Part shown: piece by piece, positions 32,122 through 43,004 of the stretch | Position numbering within the stretch: the first letter of the stretch is position 1 | How the letters are laid out: the number at the start of each line of letters is the position of its first letter | NCBI GenBank assembly: GCA_936432065.2 | Contig: OW386290.2 | Span: 134,710,677 to 134,774,676, forward strand | From: Rutpela maculata | Lineage: Eukaryota > Arthropoda > Insecta > Coleoptera > Cerambycidae | Reading direction: 5' to 3' | Length of the DNA: 64,000 bases | Notes under the pieces: generated by a model | Database searches by the model: none | Told to the model about the DNA's origin: nothing | The model's input: only the letters and a program-made list of their open reading frames with translations | Translations under genes and position numbers: made by a program

Positions 32122-32432
32122 CATTAACTCGACCAGTATTTCCTAGAAGTAAAGAATATCCCGTGTTTTGTCAAGATTATAGATATATATAGATTAAAAT
32201 ATCTAGTAAATACCTAAAATAAGTTATATTTTACTTATGTCATTATTATATCACATATTTGAGATTAGACCTGACTTATTTCCTTTCTTAGTGAGAGTAA
32301 AGAAATACGCGTGGTTACAAATTGTGGGGATTTAAATAATTGCTAAAGATCCTTACTACTCCAGGCATTAGAGAATCTTACCTAGAAAAATTCATGGTAG
32401 TTCTGGAAATAGGCTTACTTTATGTTTTTTGG

Positions 32433-33945
32433 CTCGCTGAATCCAAATTTTCAACTTCCTACCAAAAATTTCCTCCGGAACCTCCTCAAATTTAGAGAAA
32501 AAATGGTTTTTTATTATTTTTATCGTTTTTTTTTTCGTTTTAGGGGAAAATACCCAGATATTCAGAAAGTAAATAAAATTTACAACAAAAAAGGTCCTTT
32601 GACATTTTGACGTACGACGAACGGGAGGGGAGTGAGTGGGTCCCGAAACACGCGCCTCGGCGCCGCGCATGCATTTAGGTATAATTCGGCAACTACAGAG
32701 TTGCTTTCTCGTCTTTCGATCTTCTTGGGGCACCCTTGCCCCGCTTCTCGAGCTAGCATGCTGTTGTCAGGAGGCCCTTCCCTTTCCCCCCGACCTATAA
32801 CACCTGCCAGTGGCTCGAAAATTGATAGCAACATGTTGATCGCGATTGCAGTTTTTTAGTCGTTCTATCCCCAGTTTATACTGTTTATTGTTTTCATTGC
32901 TTTAAATTTTTTTTGTTTGCATGAGAACTGTGTTCTTATATTTTAAACAGATGGTCGATGTGACTTTAAATTGTTTCATTTGCAAGCATCCGTTATCAGA
33001 TGACACAACAGTGAACGTGACGGAAAAAGGTTTAAAATCTTTCCACACCGCGAGTTTAAAGCGCAAAGAGAGTAAATATGATCTTTTAACTGGGCGTACG
33101 ACGATTGTGCTGCATAGGAGGTGTCAAAGGTTATACGTTAACGGGAAGCTAATCGCATCGTATGTAAAAAACAGACCATTGCCGGAATATCCCGTGATTC
33201 CGCGAAGGAGCTCCGAGACACAGAGTTTTTCTTTCAAACATAATTGTTCTTAATGCGGTGAAATAATATCGGTTAATTATTTTGAACAGCAAAGTCGTTT
33301 GCCTCCAACCTGTATATAATGTGCGTCAGCTAAATATATGGAATAGAACCATAGATTTTGCAAAAAATCTGAAAGTAGATTGGGGTGATATAATTGTGCG
33401 TCGCTTGACTCCTGTGGAAGGAGATTTAGTGGCGGAACAAGCTCGGTATCATTTGTCCTGCATGAAAAAGCTTACCCTAATTCTAAAACCCAAATCTGAA
33501 TAACCTGTGAACCGTGGGGCTTTTGGATTTGAAGTACAAGCTGCCATAAAGTACGTATTTTCTTTTCTCGAAGAAAATGAGCACGAGTGTCAACTTTCGT
33601 TTAAACAACTTGTAGATCAAATTAAATGTGACTATAATAAACCTCACATTAAAACAATCAAGGTTCAACTTGTCGCTAAGTATGATGATGGCATTATTAT
33701 TTCAGAAACCCCCAACAAACCTGCAATCTTTAACTTTGAATTTAGTACATGCAGTCCCGCAACGCCGAGGCTCAACGTTAAAATGTCAAAGGACCTTTTT
33801 TGTTGCAATTTTTGTTTACTTTTAGATATCTTTTTCCTAAAATGAAGAAAAAAAGATAAAAATGAAAAACTTTTTTTTTTCTCTAAATATGAGGGGCTTC
33901 CAGAGGGAATTTTTGGTGAGAAGATAAAAATTCGAATTCAACGAA
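32433..33945 (+). mobile_element. TIR element encoding a cysteine-rich protein
   Basis: The segment 32433-32612 (CCTACCAAAAATTTCC, then AATTTAGAGAAAAAA, then AAGGTCCTTTGACATTTTGA) is inverted at 33783-33945, with about 75-80 percent identity by eye. Between the arms is a decayed ORF (32951-33770). This makes the ORF part of a transposon-like unit of about 1.5 kb rather than a host gene. The target duplication is not clear. Confidence 0.6.
32951..33770 (+). pseudogene. Cysteine-rich transposon ORF of unknown function
   Basis: The reading starts at ATG 32951, just after a TTTTAAACAG acceptor-like sequence. It gives CFICKHPLSDDTTVNV, then H-R-R-C-Q-R-L-Y, a C-x2-C...H-x2-C zinc-binding pattern in the first 85 residues. 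After breaks near 33253 and 33290, a second block has DLVAEQARYHLSCMKKL, and after the stop near 33500 a third has EHECQLSFKQLVDQIK. The order C-x2-C, vHxxC, DLVAxxAxYHxxC and ECQxxxxxL is one I have seen repeatedly in large uncharacterised arthropod and cnidarian proteins. It is inactive, with at least two frameshifts or stops. The biochemical role is unknown; it may be a transposase accessory or a nuclease-linked zinc protein. Confidence 0.6.
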
Positions 33946-33953
33946 GATAAGTG

Positions 33954-34290
33954 GGAGAAGGAAGGTAGCGTAAAGAGAAAAGATGGTTCAGGCCGATCGA
34001 GAAGTTCAAATCTCGTTCAAGATGAAGCACTCCTTGGCTATTTGAGGAAAAATCCGTTTCAAACAGCAGGAGACGCTGTGTTCATGACAAATTTTCCAGC
34101 ATCGAGTCAACAACTAGCCGAAGGATAGGAAAATCGGAAATAAAAAACTGTACAAGTGCCAAGAAGACCATATTAACAGAAGAACAGAAGCAAGCCCGCA
34201 TTATGTTTTGTTTAAATTGTGACTATCGCCCGTTGGAGTTTTGGAACAATGTTGTGTTTATCGATGAAAATTTTTTTTTCAGTCTTGTAA
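33954..34290 (+). pseudogene. Tc1-like transposase fragment
   Basis: The + strand reads WEKEGSVKRKDGSGRSRSSN, DEALLGYLRKNPFQTAGDAV, then after a stop and shift KTILTEEQKQARIMFCL and EFWNNVVFIDEN. The GSVKR-x-D-GSGR linker between helix-turn-helix motifs and the W-x-x-V-V-F-x-D-E box (first catalytic Asp) define the Tc1 group. It is truncated on the right by the element at 34323. Confidence 0.8.
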
Positions 34291-34712
34291 TGACATCATA
34301 TGTACAAAATATTAGGTTACATCCCAGGTAGCTAAGGCACGTGAAAATTACGTGAAAAAATAGTTAGCAGTGACTAGAAATGACGAGTTAGATGACGTAA
34401 ATGAAACGTGAAAATGACTTCCTAATGTCTCAGATGAATGACGTCTTATACTAGACGTTAATTTTACGTCTTTTTCAGGTTATATTTGGTAATCTCCCAC
34501 AGGTTTTTACTAATAGGAACATATAAAACTACATACTAGTAGTTTACTTGATAAAATGAAATAAATATTGTCCTTGTTTTGTTAGCCATCCGTATATTTT
34601 ATTTACATTAACATGTCTAGTATTATTTACCATCACTCCATTTCATAAGGGTTGCCTGCAAATTATAATGTTTATTAAATTATTAAATTAATTTTCACTT
34701 ACCTTTTACCAA

Positions 34713-34793
34713 TTGCCGTCGGTAGAGATCGAACCGCCGCGTGCCCATCTTCTAATTTGTAAGTCAAAGCTTTAACTTACTCGGCCACTGAAA
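34713..34793 (-). other. tRNA-like module 1 of the CCCAGGTAGC element
   Basis: The - strand has an A-box-like AGTGGCCGAGTAAGTTAAAGC (Leu/Ser style), a central TTTGACTTACAAATTAG, a variable region of about 12 bases, and a B-box GGTTCGATCTCTACCG. It resembles a class II tRNA but has no matching acceptor stem. It is directly comparable with 35313-35385. Confidence 0.55.
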
Positions 34794-35003
34794 TTATATA
34801 TGCTACTACCTACTTAAAGACTATATAGTTGAAATCCGGAACAAAATTGTTTCTCATCTCAAATTTGATGAGCGGTGGGGAAGTCAGGAGTCAACTATTT
34901 TAAGATTTTATAGTTGAGGTACTTATACAAACCTAGGAAACGTGTTGGAGAAAAAACGGTAAAGATATAATATCGTCGTCTACAGTATTTAATGGTCTAA
35001 AAC

Positions 35004-35189
35004 CAGGATCGGATTAAGGATTGGCGCGCCCCTAGGCTAATCATATATTTGCGCCCTTTTATTCATAAGCAAGTTTAGAAATTTATGAGCTGGTGGAGAA
35101 ATGGGGTTTTTCTAATAAGCAGAGGGCGCAAAAAGCTCACGGCGCCCCTCGGTTATAGCCTAGTTAGCCTTATGAATAATCCGGCCCTG
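35004..35189. mobile_element. hAT MITE, 186 bp (TSD tctaaaac)
   Basis: Left CAGGATCGGATTAAGG and right (complement) CAGGGCCGGATTATTC. The perfect 8-bp duplication TCTAAAAC is at 34996-35003 and 35190-35197. The core has GCGCCC/GGGCGC and ATTTATGAGCTGG words. Confidence 0.92.
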
Positions 35190-35312
35190 TCTAAAACAGA
35201 CCTAAAATTGGAAAAAGTATATTCGTATATCGGTTTTATAAGCAATTATTACCCTTGAAAAAACAACTAAAATTTTTTCGCAATTATTTTAATAATAAAA
35301 AAAAAATGGAAT

Positions 35313-35385
35313 GAGCAGGGATCGAAACGCCGACCTCGTGACTTGCAAGACAACGTCTTAACTCACTTGACCACTAAACTTTCAT
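35313..35385 (-). other. tRNA-like module 2 of the CCCAGGTAGC element
   Basis: The - strand has TAGTGGTCAAGTGAGTTAAG (A-box), CTTGCAAGTCACGAGGTCGG, and the B-box GTTTCGATCCCTGC. It shares layout with 34713-34793, which suggests one module was duplicated within the element. Confidence 0.55.
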
Positions 35386-35818
35386 GAAAGTACTTACTTA
35401 AAGACTTTATGGTTGGAACACGCAACGGCTAGATTTTGCTTTTTAATGCATTTTAATCTAATTTTATTATTAAAAGAACTCGATACCTGCACAAATAAGC
35501 TACCGAATCTTTGCAAACTCTTTCGAATATAAATTCTTTTGGATATTATTAAAAAACATTATCCTCAAATAAAAACGCCAATATCCCTCACGACACGGTA
35601 TATTTTTTAAAACTTTACACTGTGCTTACGATGCGAGTTTTAAAGTTTGAAATCCAATAAAATATAAATAAATTTAACACCGAAAAAAGACGACAATACG
35701 ACGTGATTTTAATGTCATTTATAAGACGTCATTATGTCGTCGATTTTTTGACTGACGTCTTTTTGACCAGAATCACCAGATTTTGACGTCATTATAACGT
35801 ACCCTTGCTACCTGGGAT

Positions 35819-36601
35819 TATTTACACAATAAATACAAACGCAGTTATGTGCAGTCGTATCTGTGAATTTTTCAACGTCAATTTTTACATTTGTTAAAAA
35901 TCGAAATCATTCCCATCGAATGGTGTAAAAAAGTAAAACAAAAACAAAAATACGTATGTTTTTCTTCTGGATTAACAGTATTCAAATACATTACTTTTGA
36001 CGTTTCACAATCAATGTCAGTTTTTTATAACCTATATATTAATAAAAAATCTAAATTCCAAAAAGACTGATCCACACCACTTAATATTAGTGAAAACTGA
36101 ATTACTTGATTTTTCAAGTGTACGTGATTTTATTGCACATAAGTGTATTTGTCTATCAATTTTGTATGTCAATCTGACTGTAAATAAATTCAGCTACTAA
36201 AAAGGAAATTCAATATTATTTATTCATTACAGTATCACAAAATTCCATATCCTTCCAAGTTATAGTAAATTTATTTGTTGATTAATTTTTAAAGAATTTT
36301 TTGGTATTACTTTGTTACCTTTTGGGTATCAAATATTTTTATACATACAAAGAATTGCTACTTTCAAGAAAGCTCGAGCCCCTGCTAATTTTGAAAAATT
36401 AGCGCCTATGCTTCTACGTTTTATTTTACAAGTTTTCTGTGAATTCAATAATCCTGAATCCGAACCTGTCCTGACAAACGTTGTTAGTCCTGTCCTGTAT
36501 TTCCAGGGTACCCAATGCCTTTAGGGAAATAGTTTTCTTACCTAGAGATTGGCAGCTCTGAAATCCATTGTTAACTGTTAACTGTCCTAACCTAACATTT
36601 T
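35819..36601. other. Upstream region of NTH1
   Basis: AT-rich sequence containing the presumed promoter and 5' UTR. No TATA box can be singled out. An open frame at 36312-36524 has no recognisable domain. Confidence 0.4.
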
Positions 36602-37252
36602 ATGTTTATGTTTAGAGGTATTTCAACAAAAATAGATTTTATATTTGTAATGAAACGAATAACAAAAACTAAAAATAATTCTGATAAACCCGTGAGGGCG
36701 ACAAGGAGCAATACCTCAAATAATGTTGTCAAAACTGAAAATGTTGAAAAAGCAGTTTTAAAATCTGATTTGAAAAAATTTAGGATTCAGCCAAAACGGA
36801 AATTGCAAACTGAAAATAACGAAAACAAAGTTGAACAAACAGGAAGTATTCCGAGCAGATCTCAAAATAATGAAGTTGAAGAGAAATTTTCAGTAGATAA
36901 AGTAGTTAGAGCTAACAATGAAAATAGCAAAATAGAAAATTCTCAATGTGATGAACCTCATCTTAAAGTGGGCGTAAAACGTGAGCATATTAAAATTGAA
37001 TACGAGCCCTCTTCATCAAAAATAAAGAAAGAAACTGATAAAGATTTCAATGCCGAGGATTATCAAGTAAAAATAGAAAAAAAAGAAGACAAAAGCCATA
37101 TAATAAAGTCTGAGGAATACGAAATAAATGAAAAAATGCCTTTGAACTGGGAAAAGGTTTTGGACAATTTACGTGAAATGAGGAAGAATCATGATGCACC
37201 AGTTGATTCAATGGGTTGCCACAAATGTCATGACGAGAAAGCATTGCCAGAG
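36602..37252 (+). CDS. NTH1: Endonuclease III homologue, exon 1
   Basis: The gene encodes a bifunctional DNA glycosylase / AP lyase that removes oxidised pyrimidines in base excision repair, acting in nucleus and mitochondria in animals. Exon 1 gives residues 1-217. The first 17 residues (MFMFRGISTKIDFIF) are hydrophobic with Arg and Lys, and could be part of a mitochondrial signal; an alternative start is Met17 (36650). Residues 18-180 are lysine- and glutamate-rich and low in complexity, with a basic patch QPKRKLQ that could be a nuclear signal. The conserved domain begins with NWEKVLDNLREMRKNHDAPV and DSMGCHKCHDE. The exon ends in phase 0 at GAG then GTAGGT. The N-terminal extension is longer than in bacterial Nth (about 211 residues in total), as usual in animals. 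Confidence 0.93.
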
Positions 37253-37479
37253 GTAGGTATGGAAAACGTATAGCAATAATTATTGCGCAAGTGAAATTTC
37301 AGATCATTACAATATTTATGATATACGTCCTTTTTGCATTTACTTAAATAAAATTTAAAGAAAAAAAATGCAACAGCACTGTCGTTTCTTTAACTCAATT
37401 GAGACTTTGCAAGGTCCCCAAAGACGGAAAACACTTAAAAATCATTTCATTCATTTTCATATTTTAAATAGATAACAAT

Positions 37480-38105
37480 TAATTATTTTTTATTTATTTG
37501 CTTTTATCATGATTAGAGAATATTATTTAGGTATTATGCAAATCACAACTTACACACTTTTTATTTATTATGAAAATACCTACTTTCTGTATATTGTTGC
37601 CCTAATCTGGGCACGCTAATATACTAGTAAGGTAAATACTTTAAAACACTGATTATTGGAGAATCAATCAAAACAACTACTCTTCTAGCTAATACTGACG
37701 AAGTATTGAATTACATGATAGGATTCTTAGCATTTTAAAGAAAAAAAATATATTGAAAATACTTAAATCATTTATTCAAAATTAATCATTCACACTTTTT
37801 TATTTAATATGAAATTATCTACTTTCTGTATATTGGTGCCTGAATCGGATCACGCTAATATACTACTTAGGAAAACACTTCAAAACACTCATTATTGGAA
37901 AACCAATCAAAACAACTACTTTTCTAGCTAATACTGACGAAGTATTGAATTACATGATAGGATTCCTGGCATTTTAAGGCAAAAAAAATATATTGAAAAT
38001 ACTTAAATTATTTATTGAAATTCAGTCGTTCACAACAATTATTGAACCATACATTCTATTTCAACTCTAGAAAAGTTGTACAAGTTTTTTCGAACTCGTT
38101 AGTTC
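37480..38105 (+). repeat. 239-bp satellite array, left arm of an inverted repeat
   Basis: About 2.5 units with TACTTTCTGTATATTG at 37581 and 37820. The whole segment reappears reversed at 38606-39190. Confidence 0.9.
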
Positions 38106-38159
38106 TCATCAGTAGAGTATAGAAACATTCATTCATTATTTACAAGCCTATTCTTGATT

Positions 38160-38605
38160 TATTTTTACAATTAATTATTTTTTATTTATTTGCTTTTATC
38201 ATGATTAGAGAATATTATTTAGGTATTATGCAAATCACAACTTACACACTTTTTATTTATTATGAAAATACCTACTTTCTGTATATTGTTGCCTTAATCT
38301 GGGCACGCTAATATACTAGTAAGGTAAATACTTTAAAACACTGATTATTGGAGAATCAATCAAAACAACTACTCTTCTAGCTAATACTGACGAAGTATTG
38401 AATTACATGATAGGATTCTTAGCATTTTAAAGAAAAAAAAATATATTGAAAATACTTAAATCATTTATTCAAAATTAATCATTCACACTTTTTTATTTAA
38501 TATGAAATTATCTACTTTCTGTATATTGGTGCCTGAATCGGATCACGCTAATATACTACTTAGGAAAACACTTCAAAACACTCATTATTGGAAAACCAAT
38601 CAAAA
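38160..38605 (+). repeat. 239-bp satellite array, direct copy between the arms
   Basis: Almost identical to 37480-37925 (for example CCTTAATCTGGG where the first copy has CCCTAATCTGGG). It is cut at AATCAAAACAACTA, where the inverted arm begins with ACGAGTTCGAAAAAAC. Confidence 0.9.
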
Positions 38606-39190
38606 CAACTAACGAGTTCGAAAAAACTTGTACAACTTTTCTAGAGTTGAAATAGAATGTATGGTTCAATAATTGTTGTGAACGACTGAATTTCAATAAA
38701 TAATTTAAGTATTTTCAATATATTTTTTTTGCCTTAAAATGCCAGGAATCCTATCATGTAATTCAATACTTCGTCAGTATTAGCTAGAAAAGTAGTTGTT
38801 TTGATTGGTTTCCAATAATGAGTGTTTTGAAGTGTTTTCCTAAGTAGTATATTAGCGTGATCCGATTCAGGCACCAATATACAGAAAGTAGATAATTTCA
38901 TATTAAATAAAAAAGTGTGAATGATTAATTTTGAATAAATGATTTAAGTATTTTCAATATATTTTTTTCTTTAAAATGCTAAGAATCCTATCATGTAATT
39001 CAATACTTCGTCAGTATTAGCTAGAAGAGTAGTTGTTTTGATTGATTCTCCAATAATCAGTGTTTTAAAGTATTTACCTTACTAGTATATTAGCGTGCCC
39101 AGATTAGGGCAACAATATACAGAAAGTAGGTATTTTCATAATAAATAAAAAGTGTGTAAGTTGTGATTTGCATAATACCTAAATAATTTT
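38606..39190 (-). repeat. 239-bp satellite array, inverted arm
   Basis: Reverse complement of 37480-38105 at very high identity over about 580 bp, ending at TAATTTTCTCTAAATAG. Recent, or an assembly artefact. Confidence 0.9.
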
Positions 39191-39401
39191 CTCTAAATAG
39201 ATAACCTCGTAGATAACTATGAAAAGCTTCATCTTCAAGCATTATGACATCACATAAACGAACCCTATATAATAGGTATTTGTGTATAGGAATGTAAAAT
39301 GCTCGAGAGAGTAAGTTCATTATTATGAAATTAGTATCTTCCTTATAAATACATTATTTAATTGTTACTCCAAGGGCGAGCGTAGAGGCGTTTTGACTGT
39401 G

Positions 39402-40380
39402 CATGTATTTAGACAAACAACTGACATTTAACACCCACATTAATGAGACTATACGAAAGGTCTACTCCATGTCCAGGAGTCTGTACCCGCTCCTGGCAAG
39501 GGGTAGTGGACTTGACAGAAATAACTACAAGATATTGTACACGATGGTGATCATGCTGGCAATCACATATGCTGCGCCGGTATGGTGCAGCATACTGGCC
39601 ACGACAATGAGTAAATTAAAAGTTTTAGAACATAAATTTATGCGCCTCATCTCTGATTCCGGCAGGTACACCTCCCTCGGAGATCTATACGCTAGCAGAC
39701 TACGTCCAAGAAATCTCACAAAAATTCATGAGTTCAAATTTGGCAATAGTCCGCTAACCCACAACATAACCCGAATCAGACAGCATAATGCCATACTTTT
39801 CGACATCAGACACCCACACCATACCAGGCGTTGCCTATTTTCTAGCAACTCCCTTAGCTACACTTTCCTCTATTATAACTAACTACTAAACTTTATCTTT
39901 CCTCAACTTTACATCTTCAATCCTTTCTCTTCTCTCTATTGTTCAATTTGTTCTTGTTTATCTTTTGTTCTTGTCCTAATTCCAAAAATTAAAACATTTT
40001 AAATCTTAATTATTCTTTCCGACCATACTTTCCTGGAGGCAAGGAGACCATCAGGGAGGCAGTTCTTGAACAGGTTTTTTCGTTTAGTTTTGTCCGAGTC
40101 AACAACCAAAATTTAATCAGTGCGCGTGTGCCACACTAATTTATAGTGTAATTTTTAATTATAGTTCTGTGTATTATTCCCAAACTAAATTGTCAATTTT
40201 AAATCTGTTACCTTAGACAGGAGTTTTAACTTTTTTTTCATCAATTGTTGTTTTAACCGAACTGGATCTGACTCGCCCAACCTTACATTCACCGCGGTGC
40301 TACGCGCCTAGGTTGTTTGGTTGGCTCCAGGCCAGGTTCCGGAAAGGTGCATGTAACCGTTAATTAAAATAAAATTCTTC
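39402..40380 (+). mobile_element. Jockey-like LINE, 3' fragment
   Basis: Encodes the C-terminal RT/thumb part (QLTFNTHINETIRKVYSMSR, then PLLARGSGL, VWCSILATTMSKL) that matches codons near 11240-11640. The end of the ORF (39403-39882) is open, followed by a 3' UTR with TTTTTTCGTTTAGTTTTGTC and GCGCCTAGGTTGTTTGGTTG, and a TTC-rich tail at 40375. It is 5'-truncated inside the RT domain with no YADD box. Nucleotide identity to the 10168-12282 LINE is roughly 80 percent by eye in the coding part, less in the 3' UTR. Confidence 0.85.
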
Positions 40381-40385
40381 TTCTG

Positions 40386-40735
40386 TATTTCCATACTCCA
40401 GTGAAGCAACGTTCAGCGTGGTTAATACTTGGATGGGTGAAATCCATCTTGGGAAACACAGCGATCTCGTCCCACCTTCTAACGGCTTGTATATCAGCGT
40501 ATACACGGAAGCTATGTAATTTCAAGATGAGGATTACTTAGTGGATATACCATCCTTCGGAGGGGATGTAAAGCAGGCGGGCTCTTGTCTATTAAATGTT
40601 AAGCAAGTGAAAAATCCCTACTCTTCAAAAGGGAAGAGGTTCGGCAAAATTTCCAGGTTAGAGGTAGCTCGTCTCTTGGCGTCAGTGATAGGCCCTGGTA
40701 GCGGAAATAGTAGCCGACGTTAAATAAATAGATAA
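40386..40735 (+). mobile_element. 5S-rRNA-derived SINE, copy 1
   Basis: CGTGGTTAATACTTGGATGG with flanking CAGTGAAGCAACGTTCAG and TCTTGGGAAACACAGCG is the internal promoter half of 5S rRNA (A box/intermediate element/C box region). The 5' half of 5S is missing. The 3' body is unrelated and ends in an AAATAAATAAATAAAATAG tail at 40735-40757. A SINE3-type origin fits. It is not a functional 5S gene. Confidence 0.7.
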
Positions 40736-41048
40736 AAATAAATAAATAAATAAAATAGAATACTCTTATTATATTGGTAATAAAAGATTTGGGGCACTAT
40801 TATTTAATATAAATACATTGTCAAAGAGTGACCCAAAAATTTCGCCCCTTTTGGGGACCTCATGAATTCAATTCAAAAGTGGTCTAAATGATAGCTTATG
40901 GTGATACTTTAAAGTAGGCAAAATTTCAAGTTGAGCATAGTTTTTGTTTTGGAGATATGACGGGTCGAACCTGTTAGTTGACTTGTTCACGGCAAGATGA
41001 ATCCAACATTCTTGGCAATCTGGTTCATTATGTTCAAGATTCTCAAAT

Positions 41049-42050
41049 ATAATAATAATAATAATATTTATTTATTAGCAAAAGCTAAAAATACAAACAA
41101 ACAAACAATGGCAATATTCAATATATCTATACACAATACACAATATAGCCAAAAAAAATTATCCATACATAAATTCGGAAATCTGAAATATAATCACATT
41201 ATATTATATCTCTACATTATTTTTTACATATTCTCTACATTTTTTCTTAAATGTCCACAAATTTGGACTAAGCTTTATTTCATCTGTCAGACCATTATAT
41301 TCTTTCAAACCCTTATGAAACAGGTTGTTTTGACCATATGATGTGGTGACAGTGGTAATATAAAAATTATTTTGGTTTCTTGTGTAATGGTCATGTATAT
41401 CTCTAACAAACAAGCAATTTTCTATTAGATGCCGAGGAAGTAATTGATGTAACATCTTATATATAAATACTAAAGTGTTAAAAATAATAGTTTGCCTGAC
41501 GCTAAATATTTTTAAATTATCCAACATATATTTTACACTAGTATATCTATCACATTTAAGTATCACTCGAAGCGCTTGATTTTGTTTTTTTTGTAACATG
41601 GAAATTTGTGTAACATTAAGTAGGAACAGAACTGTTGAACAGTAGTTAAAATGTGGATGTATAATAGTCTTATAAATTGTTGTTTTAGTCCACTCACTGA
41701 GGTCATTACCTAGCCTACCCAAAAGGTTTACTTTTCTTGCAATTTTTTTACTCACATACACTGCATGATTTGAAAAGCTCAATTCTTCATCAATTATTAC
41801 ACCTAGATATTTAAATTCATTGACTTGTTCAATAGTTTCACCACCAATTATCACTCCTCCATTGTAATTTGTATTTATTACATTATATTTGTTTTTTATG
41901 ATCATATACTTGGTTTTGTCTACATTTAACTTTAAATTGTTGTCGCTCAGCCATTTATTTAAATTTTCCATATCTCTGTTTAGTATTTCTAATATTTCAT
42001 CTACATTGTTGCCTACTGTATATATTAAGGTATCATCACACAAAGTGTAT
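41049..42050 (-). mobile_element. LINE 3' fragment with (TTA)n tail
   Basis: The - strand encodes 279 residues starting inside the RT catalytic box (CDDTLIYTVGN) and running through LNVDKTKYMII, EFKYLGVIIDEEL and the C-terminal KRKVNLLGRLG, HPHFNYCSTVLFL and AYMLPRHL-like region of a CR1/Jockey-type ORF2. The frame is open to the stop at 41204. A 3' UTR of about 150 bp leads to a run of (AAT)n on + at 41049-41069, the tail. It is 5'-truncated exactly at the YxDD box. Clearly a different family from the LINE at 10168. Confidence 0.88.
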
Positions 42051-42193
42051 CATTCTCTGTGTAAAATGTTCTGTTCTTTTCGAATCTATCATTGTATTTT
42101 ATCAAAAACGTTATTCAAGTGAGGTCACGGTGTGTGAATTTTTAAATATTTCCTTTGGGCTGATACGGCTCCAAGCTAGAAATGCGTATACAA

Positions 42194-42916
42194 TAGGGTG
42201 GCCCATCTTTTTCGAAATCGAAATTTTTTATTTCTCACCCCTGCAAATGGTTCCATTTGAAGAAAAAACAGTCCCCTCAAAATATTATTGAGGCAAATTG
42301 AAGGCAAGGGGTGCCGCAGAATGCATTATTATGCAATAATAAAAGTAAATGGAATTATTTACATTCTTTGGTTGATGCATTGTTTTTTTTTTTTTAATCA
42401 GCAACATTTATCTTTAGAATGACTAATCAAGTCATACAAATATCAAAGACATTATCTGTTGTGACTATGACATGTGTCATACTACTGTAAATTCGTAGTC
42501 TAAGAAAACTAGACTAGAAGTTTTTGAAATAAAACTCTCGTTTTATCTTTGTGTATTAGGGTGGCCCATCTTTTTCGAAATCGAAATTTTTTATTTCTCA
42601 CCCCTGCAAATGGTTCCATTTGAAGAAAAAACAGTCCCCTCAAAATATTATTGAGGCAAATTAAAGGCAAGGGGTGCCGCAGAATGCATTATTATGCAAT
42701 AATAAAAGTAAATGGAATTATTTACATTCTTTGGTTGATGCATTGTTTTTTTTTTAATCAGCAACATTTATCTTTGGAATGACTAATCAAGTCATACAAA
42801 TATCAAAGACATTATCTGTTGTGACTATGACATGTGTCATACTACTGTAAATTCGTAGTCTAAGAAAACTAGACTAGAAGTTTTTGAAATAAAACTCTCG
42901 TTTTATCTTTGTGTAT
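42194..42916. repeat. Tandem duplication of the hAT left terminus
   Basis: Two copies, 363 and 360 bp. By eye they differ only by about three bases in a T-run and a few substitutions (for example TTGAAGGC against TTAAAGGC). Each begins TAGGGTGGCCCATC and ends GTTTTATCTTTGTGTAT. Confidence 0.95.
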
Positions 42917-43004
42917 TTTATTATGAAACGTTTTTTTCATACATAGTACCAAATATTATCCTAAATCTACAAGACATATAGTAATAAAAACAATATTTTT
43001 TGCA

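Larger units (their letters stand above)
34323..35818. mobile_element. CCCAGGTAGC element carrying two tRNA-like modules
   Basis: TCCCAGGTAGCTAAGGCACG and the complement of TCCCAGGTAGCAAGGGTACG close the element. The sub-terminal sequence is rich in ACGTC/GACGT words. Internally, two similar halves each carry a class-II-tRNA-like module on the - strand, separated by a hAT MITE (35004-35189). It is 1.3 kb without that insertion. There is no protein ORF. The direct target duplication is not clear. Confidence 0.7.

Noticed and set aside
32580..32859. 75-84-codon open frames on both strands
   Set aside because: GC-rich stretch inside the cysteine-rich TIR element; no homology, and mutually overlapping.
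36312..36524. 70-codon open frame upstream of NTH1
   Set aside because: No domain; ends before the NTH1 start and is not in phase with it.
40386..40480. 5S rRNA gene
   Set aside because: Only the internal promoter half is present and the 3' body is unrelated; a SINE fits better.
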